64,000 nt of DNA from Pelistega suis (GTDB lineage Bacteria > Pseudomonadota > Gammaproteobacteria > Burkholderiales > Burkholderiaceae_B). A program made the position numbers and the translations under genes. The DNA lies in assembly GCF_013133795.1 (NCBI RefSeq), contig NZ_JABGBN010000005.1:1-64000 (forward strand). Reading direction: 5' to 3'. The notes beneath the pieces were generated by a model, which was not told the origin of the DNA, did no database searches, and saw only the letters and a list, made by a program, of their open reading frames with translations. Shown here piece after piece: positions 17,908 to 26,896 of this stretch. The first letter of the stretch is position 1. The number at the start of each line of letters is the position of its first letter.

Positions 17908-18573
17908 ATGACGCTCCATAAAAAATCTATTGCTTTATTGCTTTCTGGTGCTTTTTTAAGCTTAGCTCAACCAGCTTTCGCCCAAGAAGATGAACAAGCT
18001 CGCCGCGCTATTCTAGAACTTCGTTCACAATTAAAACAAAGCGATATGGTTCGCAATGACTTAGCTAGCCAAGTTCAACAACTTCAAAATGAACTACGTC
18101 AGCTACGTGGTCAATTAGAATCCTTAGGTAATGTCGGTCAGACCCAAGTACTTGAAGCACGTGCTAATGATGATATCGGTCCATCAGCACAAGTTGGCGA
18201 CCCTGCGGAACAACGTGCCTACGATGCAGCGCTAGATTTATTCCGTGCAGGAGATTATGCGGCCTCATCAAAAGCGTTAGCTAATTTTACCGCCAGCTAT
18301 CCTGCCAGCCCACTTGCTCCAAGCGCCCTTTTTTACGAAGGAAGCAGTCGTTATGCGAATCGTGATTTCCAAGGTTCTATCAAAACCTTAAATGAAATGT
18401 TGGCAAGTTACCCTAAAGATCCCAAAGCAGGGGATGCTTTACTCGTTATTGCGGGTAGTCAATTAGAATTAAACAATGTTGCTGGCTCTAAAGCTACACT
18501 AGAGCGCACTATTAAAGAGTACCCAGGCACACCCGCAGCGGATACCGCCAAAGAGCGTTTAGCCCTTTACTAA
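17908..18573 (+). CDS. cpoB: Cell division coordinator CpoB (YbgF)
   Basis: A 221-residue periplasmic protein with a signal peptide cleaved after AFA (about residue 25). An N-terminal coiled coil (about residues 30-70, LKQSDMVRNDLASQVQQLQNEL region) gives trimerisation. A C-terminal TPR domain starts at QRAYDAALDLFRAGDYAASSKALANF. In E. coli CpoB links Tol-Pal to PBP1B during septation. It is the last gene of the tol cluster, with a strong terminator after it. Confidence 0.93.
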   Translation: MTLHKKSIALLLSGAFLSLAQPAFAQEDEQARRAILELRSQLKQSDMVRNDLASQVQQLQNELRQLRGQLESLGNVGQTQVLEARANDDIGPSAQVGDPAEQRAYDAALDLFRAGDYAASSKALANFTASYPASPLAPSALFYEGSSRYANRDFQGSIKTLNEMLASYPKDPKAGDALLVIAGSQLELNNVAGSKATLERTIKEYPGTPAADTAKERLALY

Positions 18574-18597
18574 TCGTTTTGCTCTTTTCTTAATCAT

Positions 18598-18632
18598 AAA
18601 TGCCAACCACCCGTTGGCATTTTTTTCTAAAT
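18598..18632 (+). terminator. Terminator after cpoB
   Basis: A 10-bp perfect stem AAATGCCAAC / GTTGGCATTT (18598-18607 and 18613-18622) with a 5-base loop is followed by TTTTCTAAATTTTT. It closes the Tol-Pal operon. Confidence 0.92.
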
Positions 18633-18642
18633 TTTTTATACG

Positions 18643-19440
18643 ATGCCATTAAAAGAAATCCTCTTAGGTCAAACTCCCTATGCTTATCTTGATGAAGGAA
18701 GTGGCCCTGTTTTGCTTCTCATTCACGGTTCTCTATGTGACTATCGCTATTGGAAATGGCAGATTCCCGAGCTAATGCAACACTATCGTGTAATTGCACC
18801 TAGCCTACGTCACTACGCCCCTATTCCTCTAGATAACAAAGAAGGATTTTCTTTTACTCAGCACGCTCAAGACATCGCTGACCTACTGAGTATCCTTAAT
18901 ATTGAATCAGCCCATATCTTAGGGCACTCTCGAGGCGCTGCTGTTGCTCTCGATTTAGCCTTGCGTTTTCCTCAATCTGTTTCTTCTCTTATTCTCGCTG
19001 ACCCAGGTGTTCGCAATCCCAATCAACTACAAGAAAGTGTTGAGTTTAAAAAAGAGGCTTTACGCCTTATTGACAGCGGAGAAATAGATGCGGGACTCAC
19101 CTTATTTATTGATACTGTTAGTGGCGAAGGGACATTTAAGCGTATGGTACGCTGGTTTAAAGAGATGGTGAGAGAAAACGCTCATACCCTTTATCTACAG
19201 CGCTACGAGCCCCCTTTTCTTATCAACGAGCAACTGCTACAACTTGCTAAACTACCTATCTCATTAATCGGTGGCTCGGCTAGTCCTCACCCTTTTCCCG
19301 AAATTAATACCGCCTTAGCACAACTATGGCCTCATGCACAATGTCATACGCTCGCCCCTGCTTCTCACGGCATGAACCTCGCACTACCGCACGAGTTTAA
19401 CCATATTGTGCATGAACATATTCAACAAGTTAATCGCTAA
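18643..19440 (+). CDS. Alpha/beta-fold hydrolase
   Basis: A 265-residue cytoplasmic alpha/beta hydrolase. The oxyanion region is LLIHGSLCD (residues about 25-33), the nucleophile elbow is GHSRG, and the likely acid follows in LILADPGV or later. The catalytic His is in ASHGMNLALPHEF near the C-terminus. Substrate is not predictable; esterase, lipase-like or haloperoxidase relatives share this layout. It lies between the cpoB terminator and a convergent copper-binding gene, overlapping the latter by 11 bases. Confidence 0.8.
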   Translation: MPLKEILLGQTPYAYLDEGSGPVLLLIHGSLCDYRYWKWQIPELMQHYRVIAPSLRHYAPIPLDNKEGFSFTQHAQDIADLLSILNIESAHILGHSRGAAVALDLALRFPQSVSSLILADPGVRNPNQLQESVEFKKEALRLIDSGEIDAGLTLFIDTVSGEGTFKRMVRWFKEMVRENAHTLYLQRYEPPFLINEQLLQLAKLPISLIGGSASPHPFPEINTALAQLWPHAQCHTLAPASHGMNLALPHEFNHIVHEHIQQVNR

Positions 19441-19942
19441 ACGAACGAGAAGCAATCGATTTCATTAAACATTCCGTGGTGACTTCATGACCATTACTCA
19501 AGATAAAAGTCACCGCAACCTTATCACCTTCTTTAATGGATTGAGGTTTAAATAACATCACATGATGAGCACCTGGCTTTAAAGATAGGGATTGTCCTGC
19601 AGGAATTTCAATTTCGCCAACATGGCGCATCCCTTTCATCCCATCTTTTTCATAGGTTTCATGCAACATTGCCTCTGCAAAAACCGCTGATTTTACCCCA
19701 GTTATATAAGCCGACTGTTGCTTATCTTTATTGTGCACTTCTACATAAACCGCTGATGGTCCCTCTGCACGAAAACGCCCCCAACATTGTTGCAACTCAA
19801 GTTCACTCGCACTTGCTTTAACAACCGCCGCGTGATGATTATCATGTGAATGATGATGCATAGTATGTCCCGATGTCTGTGCATATGTTATACCGCTCAA
19901 CACCATACTGCCCATAACAATCAAAGATGATAATTTCACCAT
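19430..19942 (-). CDS. PCu(A)C-type periplasmic copper chaperone
   Basis: A 170-residue secreted protein with a signal peptide (cleavage near TYA-Q, residue 21). A His/Met-rich linker (HTMHHHSHDNHH) is followed by a PCuAC domain. The Cu(I) ligands fit the family pattern: MLHET, then DGMKGMRHV, then AHHVMLFKP. Such proteins deliver copper to cytochrome c oxidase in the periplasm. The His-rich N-terminus resembles the extra metal-binding segments of some members. No SCO or CopC gene is adjacent. The end overlaps the convergent hydrolase by 11 bases. Confidence 0.85.
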   Translation of the reverse strand: MVKLSSLIVMGSMVLSGITYAQTSGHTMHHHSHDNHHAAVVKASASELELQQCWGRFRAEGPSAVYVEVHNKDKQQSAYITGVKSAVFAEAMLHETYEKDGMKGMRHVGEIEIPAGQSLSLKPGAHHVMLFKPQSIKEGDKVAVTFILSNGHEVTTECLMKSIASRSFSD

Positions 19943-20130
19943 AATCCTCTCCTATAAGATATCTTCAAAAAACACTTAGCGCCTAATTTACTCGTAGGTA
20001 AAATCACTCTACTCCAAGAGTCTGATTATACGCTTAATGCTCCTCTAGGGATAACCCTAGCATCTTTTCTATATTAAAAGTTAAAATACCCCACTAAAAT
20101 AGTAACGTTTCTCTTTTGTTTAACCCCACT

Positions 20131-20814
20131 ATGGCACTACGCATTTTACTTGTCGAAGATGAACCTGATTTAGCGCATTGGCTAAGTAAAAGCCTCTCTC
20201 AAACAGCAGGCTTTAATGTGGAATGGGCAAATGACGGCTTACTCGCTTACAAACGTCTTTCCGTTGAGGAGTTTGATGCCGTCATTTTAGATTTAGGTTT
20301 ACCGAGTATGGATGGGCATACACTACTCAGCAAACTAAGGGCAGAAGGTAATCTCACCCCTATCCTTGTACTCACAGCGAGGGATTCGCTATCCTCTCGT
20401 GTACAGACACTGGATATTGGTGCAGACGATTTTATTCCTAAGCCCTTTATGGTCGAGGAACTCATTGCCCGTATCAGCGCGCTAATACGGCGCAGCCGTG
20501 GTCGTGACAAGCCACATATGAGCTGTGCTAGCTTAACTTACGACTCACAGACTAAATGCTTTTCTTTACTCCAAAAAACACTTTCTTTAACACCTAGAGA
20601 AAGTGAAGTTCTTCGCATATTACTACAAAAAAGTGGCGAACCTGTCGGTAAGGTTTTTATTCTAGATCGTTTAAGTGACACCGATGATGAACTCACCGCT
20701 GACGCTATTGAGGTCATGGTACATCGTCTACGCAAAAAACTTCAAGGTAGTGATGTTCAAATCACCACTTTACGAGGGATTGGCTACTGCTTGGAACCTA
20801 TTAATGAAACATAA
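20131..20814 (+). CDS. tctD: OmpR-family response regulator TctD
   Basis: A 227-residue two-component regulator. The receiver domain has acidic residues Glu9-Asp10, phospho-acceptor Asp54 (ILDLGLP) and a Lys in IPKPFMVEEL. The C-terminal winged helix ends with AIEVMVHRLRKKL and TTLRGIGYCLE. I choose ATG 20131 over an upstream TTG because it gives the standard receiver start MALRILLVEDE. It overlaps the kinase gene by 11 bases. Its position just before tctCBA points to control of tricarboxylate uptake. Confidence 0.88.
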   Translation: MALRILLVEDEPDLAHWLSKSLSQTAGFNVEWANDGLLAYKRLSVEEFDAVILDLGLPSMDGHTLLSKLRAEGNLTPILVLTARDSLSSRVQTLDIGADDFIPKPFMVEELIARISALIRRSRGRDKPHMSCASLTYDSQTKCFSLLQKTLSLTPRESEVLRILLQKSGEPVGKVFILDRLSDTDDELTADAIEVMVHRLRKKLQGSDVQITTLRGIGYCLEPINET

Positions 20815-22228
20815 ACAACGCAGTCTAAAATCAACGCTATTGTGGTTACTATTACCGATTATTGTACTGATTATGCTGACCTCTTTAGTGTTATCGTTAC
20901 AAACACTAAAAACTCAAGTCAATCAAGCTTTTGACCGTACCTTAGCAGGTGCATTACGTTCTATTGAAGTAAATATCCGCACAGACCATGGCGGTCTCTC
21001 GATGGAACAACCCTTTTATCTTTTTGAATTTCTCGAATTAGCGACTCAAAGCCCCGTCTATTTTCGCGTATTTTCCGAAGACGGATTGACGGAAATAGGC
21101 TTTAGTCTACCCTCTCCGACGCACCTACGTGAACTCACACCTAATCCCAGCTTCTATGATAGCAATTATTTTGGCGAAAAAATTCGTGTCGCAGCAATGG
21201 CTATCTATCCCAAACAAGGCTTAAGTTATGCTCCCAGTACACGTCTTATTATTCTGGTTGCTGAAGGTTTAAATGCTCGCGACAAACTCTTTAATCAAAT
21301 GATTTGGCAAACACTCACACGAGACCTCATCACTTTAGTTATCTTTGCCGTTATCATCTCTATTGGCATTATCTTTGCCCTACGCCCACTACAACAACTC
21401 AGCAATAAAATTGCCAATCGCAATGAAAATGATCTACGTCCCATTATTGAACAAGAGCTCCCTTCGGAAATTACTCCGCTCGTAGATGCTATCAATACGC
21501 ATATGGAACGTTATGAGCGCAAAAGTCGTCTGCAAAGACAATTCTTAGATGATGCCTCACATCAACTTCGCACACCACTTGCCGTACTGAATACACAATT
21601 GGGTTATGCTAAAAGTCTTGCCGATAAAAATAGCGAAATGGAGGAGGTGCTGATTGCTATTCAACATCGATTATCCAAAACTATTGATATTACCAATCAA
21701 TTGCTTACCCTTGCAAAGGTACAAGATGCCGCAGACAAACTGCATCAACATCTACAATTTGACATTGTCAACCTATCAGAGCTAACGCAACAAACCGTTA
21801 ATGAGCTACTCCCTATTGCTCGTCGAAAAAAACTGGACTATGGGCTAGATATTCCTGAGCATACCATCTGGGTACAAGGTGTGGCATGGCTGATTAGAGA
21901 GGCATTAAGCAATCTCATTACCAATGCTATTAAATATTCACCAAAACATTCTCAAATCACCATCCTCCTTCGCGAAACCCATACGCATATTCTGCTTTCT
22001 GTGGAAGATAATGGCCCAGGTATGTCTGCTGAGGATATTGCTTTGGCAGGTAAGCGTTTTCGTAGAGGAGAAGCTGGACGTGAGCAACAAGGCTCTGGTT
22101 TAGGACTGGCCATTGTGCAAACAATTGCAGAAATTAATCATGCCGAATTAGAACTTACCTCCCCACCCTCAGGTGGATTACTCGCTACCTTAAAATTCAC
22201 TCCCCCCATTTTGCAAAAAACACACTAA
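20804..22228 (+). CDS. tctE: Sensor histidine kinase TctE
   Basis: A 474-residue membrane kinase. TM1 is at about residues 11-32, an extracytoplasmic sensor region (2CSK-N-like) runs to about 172, TM2 is about 173-193, then a linker. HisKA has phospho-His253 in DDASHQLRTPLA. The ATPase domain has EALSNLITNAIKYSP (N box), VEDNGPGM (G1) and GSGLGLAIV (G2). ATG 20804 overlaps the tctD stop region; longer in-frame starts inside tctD lack support. It probably senses citrate-like substrates delivered by TctC, as in other TctDE systems. Confidence 0.88.
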   Translation: MKHKQRSLKSTLLWLLLPIIVLIMLTSLVLSLQTLKTQVNQAFDRTLAGALRSIEVNIRTDHGGLSMEQPFYLFEFLELATQSPVYFRVFSEDGLTEIGFSLPSPTHLRELTPNPSFYDSNYFGEKIRVAAMAIYPKQGLSYAPSTRLIILVAEGLNARDKLFNQMIWQTLTRDLITLVIFAVIISIGIIFALRPLQQLSNKIANRNENDLRPIIEQELPSEITPLVDAINTHMERYERKSRLQRQFLDDASHQLRTPLAVLNTQLGYAKSLADKNSEMEEVLIAIQHRLSKTIDITNQLLTLAKVQDAADKLHQHLQFDIVNLSELTQQTVNELLPIARRKKLDYGLDIPEHTIWVQGVAWLIREALSNLITNAIKYSPKHSQITILLRETHTHILLSVEDNGPGMSAEDIALAGKRFRRGEAGREQQGSGLGLAIVQTIAEINHAELELTSPPSGGLLATLKFTPPILQKTH

Positions 22229-22350
22229 AAACCTAGGGACTTTCCCTTAATCTTGCTAAAAACCTTCTCTTTTGAAAGCTAATCGAAAGGTTTGATTCGT
22301 TATCGTTACCATAATGAATAATCAGACAACCCTTTTTAAAGGAAATGACG

Positions 22351-23340
22351 ATGACTTTTGTAAAAAAATCTTCAGCACTGATTGCTGCTGGTCTTTTAAG
22401 CCTTTCTTTCTTTGGTTCTGCGGCTGCTGAGCCAACAAAACCAGAATGTATCGCACCTGCTCAACCGGGTGGTGGTTTTGACTTAACCTGCCGCGTAGCA
22501 TTAAACGGTTTCCAACAAACAGGTCTTTTAAAAGAACCGATGCGCACTATCTATATGCCTGGTGGTGTAGGTGCAGTAGCATACAACAATATTGTTGCTC
22601 AACGTCCTAATGATCCCAATGCTATCGTCGCTTTCTCTGGTGGTTCTTTACTTAACTTAGCACAAGGTAAATTCGGCAAATACAATGAGAACGATGTACG
22701 TTGGTTAGCCTCTATCGGTAGTGATTACGGTGTAGCGATTGTCCGTGACGACTCTCCATACAAAGACCTAAAATCATTAATGGAGGCTTTTAAAGAAGAC
22801 CCGACCAAAATCATTCTTGGTGCTGGTGGCTCTGTAGGTAGTCAAGACTGGATGAAAGCAGCACTCACAGCTAAAGCCGCTGGTGTTGATTACAAAAAAA
22901 TGCGCTTTGTTGCCTTTGAAGGTGGTGGTGAAGCGGTAACGGCTTTGCGTGGTGGTCATATCCAAGCTTATATGGGTGATGCTGCTGAGGCACGTACTCT
23001 TCTTGACGGTGGCACACCCATCCGTGTATTAGCCGTATTCAATAATGAGCGTTTACCAGGTGTATTAGCCAATGTTCCTACAGCTGCTGAACAAGGTTTT
23101 GATATTAACTGGCCAATTATCCGTGGTTTCTATGTTGGTCCAAAAGTGAGTGACGCTGACTATCAGTTCTGGGCAAAAGCCTTTGAAGATTTAATGAAAA
23201 CACCTGAGTTTGCTAAATTACAAGAGCAACAAGGTTTATTCCCATTTAATAAAACAGGTGCTGAGTTAGATACTTTTGTCAAAGAACGTGTCTCTCACTA
23301 CAAACAATTAGCCGACTCTTTTGGCCTAATTAAGAAATAA
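22351..23340 (+). CDS. tctC: Tripartite tricarboxylate transporter receptor TctC (Bug family)
   Basis: A 329-residue periplasmic binding protein with signal peptide ending SAAA-E (residue 26). Bug/TctC blocks are CIAPAQPGGGFDLTCR, YMPGGVGAVAYNNIV, AGGSVGSQDW and GGHIQAYMGDAAEA. Such receptors bind citrate and related carboxylates and feed TctAB. ATG 22345 is only 1 base from AGGA, while ATG 22351 has normal 7-base spacing, so I choose the latter. It follows tctE by 122 bases and is followed by a hairpin, which fits higher expression than tctBA. Confidence 0.93.
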   Translation: MTFVKKSSALIAAGLLSLSFFGSAAAEPTKPECIAPAQPGGGFDLTCRVALNGFQQTGLLKEPMRTIYMPGGVGAVAYNNIVAQRPNDPNAIVAFSGGSLLNLAQGKFGKYNENDVRWLASIGSDYGVAIVRDDSPYKDLKSLMEAFKEDPTKIILGAGGSVGSQDWMKAALTAKAAGVDYKKMRFVAFEGGGEAVTALRGGHIQAYMGDAAEARTLLDGGTPIRVLAVFNNERLPGVLANVPTAAEQGFDINWPIIRGFYVGPKVSDADYQFWAKAFEDLMKTPEFAKLQEQQGLFPFNKTGAELDTFVKERVSHYKQLADSFGLIKK

Positions 23341-23395
23341 TACAAAGTATTATCGACTAGCGGGAAACGATTAACTCGTTTTTATCACTAGTCCC

Positions 23396-23436
23396 ACCAA
23401 ACAACAGACCTTTCCGTTTGTTGTTTGGTCTTTTCT
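23396..23436 (+). terminator. Terminator-like hairpin between tctC and tctB
   Basis: An 11-bp perfect stem ACCAAACAACA / TGTTGTTTGGT (23396-23406 and 23419-23429) is followed by CTTTTCTT. Sitting inside an operon, it probably ends part of the transcripts, so the abundant receptor is made in excess of the membrane subunits. Confidence 0.7.
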
Positions 23437-23490
23437 TCTAAAAATGCTTTTTAACCGCATTTTTTCTTCAAGAATTTTTCTAGGTGTTCT

Positions 23491-23934
23491 ATGACCTTAA
23501 ATGATCGTGTCCTCGGTTTTGCGGCATTAGTCATTGCCGTATTCTTAACCGTATTCGGCTATAACTTAGAGTCTGAGTTCTCTTATGAGCCTGTTGGACC
23601 TAAAGCCTTTCCTCTCATTATTGCGCTGATTATTGGACTTTGTGGTTTACGTTTAATCATTACTGGTGGTAATGAGGTTGAACCTAATCCCAAAGGGGCT
23701 AATGCACGTATTTTTACTATGCTACTTTATGTCGTTGCCTACGCCTTTTTATTCCAATGGCTAGGATTTATTCTTTCTACCGCATTAATGACTATTTTCG
23801 TGGCTCGCCTTTTTGGTGGCACATGGGTCAAAGCCGTCATTGGTGGTGTTTGTATGGGCATTTTATTTTTCCTACTCTTCGATAAAGGCCTAGACGTTGT
23901 TCTTCCTACGGGTATTTTAGGAGATATTCTATGA
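23491..23934 (+). CDS. tctB: Tripartite tricarboxylate transporter small subunit TctB
   Basis: A 147-residue inner-membrane protein with four hydrophobic segments, as expected for the small TctB subunit of the sodium- or proton-coupled TTT transporter. Blocks are VGPKAFPLIIALIIGLCGL and FLLFDKGLDVVLPTGIL. Its stop overlaps the tctA start in an ATGA arrangement, so the two membrane subunits are translationally coupled. Confidence 0.92.
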   Translation: MTLNDRVLGFAALVIAVFLTVFGYNLESEFSYEPVGPKAFPLIIALIIGLCGLRLIITGGNEVEPNPKGANARIFTMLLYVVAYAFLFQWLGFILSTALMTIFVARLFGGTWVKAVIGGVCMGILFFLLFDKGLDVVLPTGILGDIL

Positions 23935-25454
23935 GTGCATTTTTCGAACACCTTGGACTAGGTTTTGGTGTTGCTTTTTCAGCACTTAACTTACTAGTTG
24001 CCGCTATCGGTTCATTTATCGGTACGATTGTTGGGGTACTACCTGGCCTAGGTCCGATTAATGGGGTAGCCATGTTAGTGCCAATCGCCTTTGCGATGAA
24101 ACTCCCACCAGAAACTGCCTTAATTCTATTAGCTGCCGTATACGTAGGAGCAGAGTACGGTGGTCGTATTACCTCTATTCTGTTAAATGTTCCTGGTGAA
24201 GCGGCATCAGTCATGACGACACTTGACGGTTATCCTCTTGCACGTCAAGGCTTAGCGAGCGTTGCACTCTCTTTATCTGCATGGGCATCTTTTGTGGGCT
24301 CAACTATCGCTACACTAGGTATCTTAGCCTTAGCACCTATCCTAGCAAAATGGGCTATTGCCTTTGGCCCTGCGGAATACTTTGTACTCATGGTGTTTGC
24401 TTTTGCCGCCTTGACAAGTTTACTTGGTGAACAACCTGTTAAAGGTATTCTTGCCGCTATGCTTGGTTTAGCTATTTCTACCGTTGGTGTAGATGCAAAC
24501 TCTGGTGTCTATCGCTATACCTTTGATTTACCAAGTCTCGCTGACGGTATTGATTTTGTCGTGGTTGTCATTGGTCTTTTTGCCATTGCAGAAATGCTAC
24601 AAATGCTTGAAAACCTCTTATCAGGCAACTCTATCGAAGTACCTAAAAGCACTCGCAAGCTCTTTAACTTTAGCGAAGTATGCAAAACATGGTGGGGAAC
24701 CTTACGCTCAGGCACACTAGGTTTCTTTGTGGGTATTTTACCGGGGGCAGGCGCTAGTGTTGCTTCTGCGGTTGCCTATGCTAACGAGAAGAAACTGGTT
24801 GAAGGTAAAGATCCTGATGCCAAATTTGGTAAAGGAGATATCCGCGGTTTAGTGGCGCCTGAGGCTGCCAATAATGCTGCTGCTACAGGCTCTTTTATCC
24901 CTATGCTTACTTTAGGTGTACCTGGTTCTGGTACAACAGCGGTGATGATGGGTGCATTAACACTTTACAATATCACACCCGGTCCTGTGCTTTTTGACAC
25001 CCAACCACAAATTGTGTGGGGTCTTATCGCCTCATTATTTATTGCTAACGTTATGTTATTTTTCATGAACGTGCCGATGGTGCGTGTGTTCGCTGCTATG
25101 CTACGCATTCCACCATGGTTATTAGTTCCTGGGATCCTATCTATTAGCTTTATTGGGGTTTATGCAATTAACGGCACAACCTTTGACCTCGTATTAATGG
25201 TTTTAATCGGTATCTTAGGTTACTTCTTACGTAAATTTAATGTGCCAATGGCTCCTCTTGTTTTAGGTGTTGTGTTAGGCAATATGATGGAGCAAAACCT
25301 ACGTCGTGCTTTATCAATGACAAACGGTGATATTGGTATTCTCTTTGAGAGCAAACTTTCAATTGGTTTATGGATTGCCGCCGCCTTTGTGGCGATTGTT
25401 CCGCCTCTTCTACGTAGAACGCGTAAAAAGGTAGCAACCGCACCTGCAAATTAA
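23931..25454 (+). CDS. tctA: Tripartite tricarboxylate transporter large subunit TctA
   Basis: A 507-residue inner-membrane permease with about 12 TM helices. Signatures are GTIVGVLPGLGPINGVAMLVPIAF near residue 27, AEYGGRITSILLNVPGEAASVMTTLDGYPLARQG, then the second repeat GFFVGILPGAGASVASAVAY and APEAANNAAATGSFIPMLTLGVPGSGTTAVMMGAL. These glycine/proline-rich repeats form the two halves of the transport path. Overlaps tctB by 4 bases. Confidence 0.96.
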   Translation: MSAFFEHLGLGFGVAFSALNLLVAAIGSFIGTIVGVLPGLGPINGVAMLVPIAFAMKLPPETALILLAAVYVGAEYGGRITSILLNVPGEAASVMTTLDGYPLARQGLASVALSLSAWASFVGSTIATLGILALAPILAKWAIAFGPAEYFVLMVFAFAALTSLLGEQPVKGILAAMLGLAISTVGVDANSGVYRYTFDLPSLADGIDFVVVVIGLFAIAEMLQMLENLLSGNSIEVPKSTRKLFNFSEVCKTWWGTLRSGTLGFFVGILPGAGASVASAVAYANEKKLVEGKDPDAKFGKGDIRGLVAPEAANNAAATGSFIPMLTLGVPGSGTTAVMMGALTLYNITPGPVLFDTQPQIVWGLIASLFIANVMLFFMNVPMVRVFAAMLRIPPWLLVPGILSISFIGVYAINGTTFDLVLMVLIGILGYFLRKFNVPMAPLVLGVVLGNMMEQNLRRALSMTNGDIGILFESKLSIGLWIAAAFVAIVPPLLRRTRKKVATAPAN

Positions 25455-25500
25455 GGTAAGATACTCCTTTTTAAAATTGTTATTATATTTTCGCCACCTT

Positions 25501-26541
25501 ATGCAAAAGCATTTTTCTCCTTATATTCTTGGATTTTTCATTGCATTAGGTGGCGCTTTATTGGCTCGTTGGCTTAATTCTCCTCTACCATGGCTCATTG
25601 GACCACTCCTCGCCACCGCCATTACCTCGATGCTAAGTGCCCCCACCAAATCTCATGACTATTTTCGTCGAGCTGGGCAATGGGTCATTGGCACATCTTT
25701 AGGTCTTTACTTCACGCCACACACCGTTCAAGCCGTCATTAGCTACTGGCCTTATATTGTACTCAGCCTTGCCTTCACTCTTTTATTAAGTGGTTTTAAT
25801 ACGGCTGCTCTCTATCGCTGGGGACAAGTCGATTTTAAAACAGCATGGTTTGCTGGCGCTGTCGGTGGTGCGAGTGAAATGGCTAACCTTGCGGCACGTT
25901 ACAATGCACGCATCGATAGTGTTGCCTCTTCTCATAGTGTCCGTGTATTGATTGTGGTGATGATTATTCCTTTTGCCTATAAATTCTTGGATATTCATGG
26001 CAACACTCAAAGCCCCATTACCTTAGCCTATCAATTTAGCTATAGCGGTTTAGCCCTACTTATTGTGCTCACCTTACTGGCTATTTATATTTTCCAAAAA
26101 CTCAATATCCCCAATGCATGGGTACAAGCACCTTTACTCGTAACATTACTACTAACGAGTAATGAGATACACTTAACGCATTTATCACCAACCATTCAAA
26201 GCTTGGGGCAACTCTTTATTGGTTGGTCACTTGGCAGCAAATATGGTCCAGATTTCTTTAGGCGTGCCCCTCGTTACCTCACCGTCAGTGCCTTAGTCAG
26301 CGTGGCTGCACTTGTTCTCAGCGCAGGCTTTGCTTATCTGCTATTTTTAATGTCAGATATTCCTTTAAGTACTCTTATTCTTAGCATTAGTCCTGGTGGT
26401 ATTGCTGAGATGACTATTACCGCTAAAGTGCTCATGTTAGGCGTACCTATCGTTACCGCATTCCATGTCGCTCGCATGGTATTTGTTATTATCGTTGCAC
26501 AGCCCTGTTACAAGCTATTGTCACCTTATTTTGAAAAATAA
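25501..26541 (+). CDS. AbrB-family membrane transporter
   Basis: A 346-residue membrane protein with two repeats of hydrophobic helices. WLNSPLPWLIGPLLATA in the first half and SPGGIAEMTITAKVL with VTAFHVARMVFVIIVAQP in the second are typical of the AbrB (PF05145) family. Its members are often called ammonia monooxygenase or AbrB regulators but look like permeases. An alternative TTG start at 25477 would add 8 residues; neither start has a good ribosome site. It follows tctA by 46 bases on the same strand and may act with the carboxylate transporter. Confidence 0.8.
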   Translation: MQKHFSPYILGFFIALGGALLARWLNSPLPWLIGPLLATAITSMLSAPTKSHDYFRRAGQWVIGTSLGLYFTPHTVQAVISYWPYIVLSLAFTLLLSGFNTAALYRWGQVDFKTAWFAGAVGGASEMANLAARYNARIDSVASSHSVRVLIVVMIIPFAYKFLDIHGNTQSPITLAYQFSYSGLALLIVLTLLAIYIFQKLNIPNAWVQAPLLVTLLLTSNEIHLTHLSPTIQSLGQLFIGWSLGSKYGPDFFRRAPRYLTVSALVSVAALVLSAGFAYLLFLMSDIPLSTLILSISPGGIAEMTITAKVLMLGVPIVTAFHVARMVFVIIVAQPCYKLLSPYFEK

Positions 26542-26701
26542 AAGCCTTAATCCTCAGTAGAATTCCTGATGGATAAACACTTGTTTGTCCTATTCTTTAA
26601 AAACACTATTTCTCATAAGCTATCCATAATGTTGTATGCAATACACAATTTTTTTCGCTATTGCTTTACACGAATTTTTGATTTAAGAGAGGTTTCTTTC
26701 T

Positions 26702-26785
26702 ATGAACGACAAACTACCCAACCCTGAACTCGTTGATGATGAAAATCCCGAATGGACTATGTGCTACAACGCTAATAACTTATAA
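26702..26785 (+). pseudogene. Short reading frame resembling a truncated BrnA-type antitoxin
   Basis: A 27-codon frame with a good ribosome site (AGAGAGG, 9 bases upstream). The residues NPELVDDENPEWT match the N-terminal block I know from BrnA/COG3514 antitoxins (roughly PNPELIDEDNPEWT). The DNA-binding part that normally follows is missing; the frame ends after MCYNANNL. No BrnT-like toxin gene is visible on either side. It may be a decayed antitoxin or an unrelated small peptide. Similarity is from memory of the family and was not computed. Confidence 0.45.
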
Positions 26786-26862
26786 CTAAAACATATTAAG
26801 ATATAGAAGTCAAATAACTATTTTTTTGATATAGTGAGTAATATATTCATTCGTATATTTTG

Positions 26863-26879
26863 ACATCTTTACAAGATGT
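26863..26879. promoter_or_regulatory. Short palindrome just upstream of the aapJ ribosome site
   Basis: ACATCTT-TAC-AAGATGT is a perfect 7-bp inverted repeat ending 17 bases before the aapJ start. It could be an operator or an mRNA hairpin near the ribosome site; no family signature is recognisable. Confidence 0.4.
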
Positions 26880-26896
26880 AGCACAGGAGAGTTCTT

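Noticed and set aside
20675-20803. Extended N-terminus for the TctE kinase
   Set aside because: It would lie inside tctD in another frame, with sequence unlike any kinase; ATG 20804 gives a standard TM helix start.
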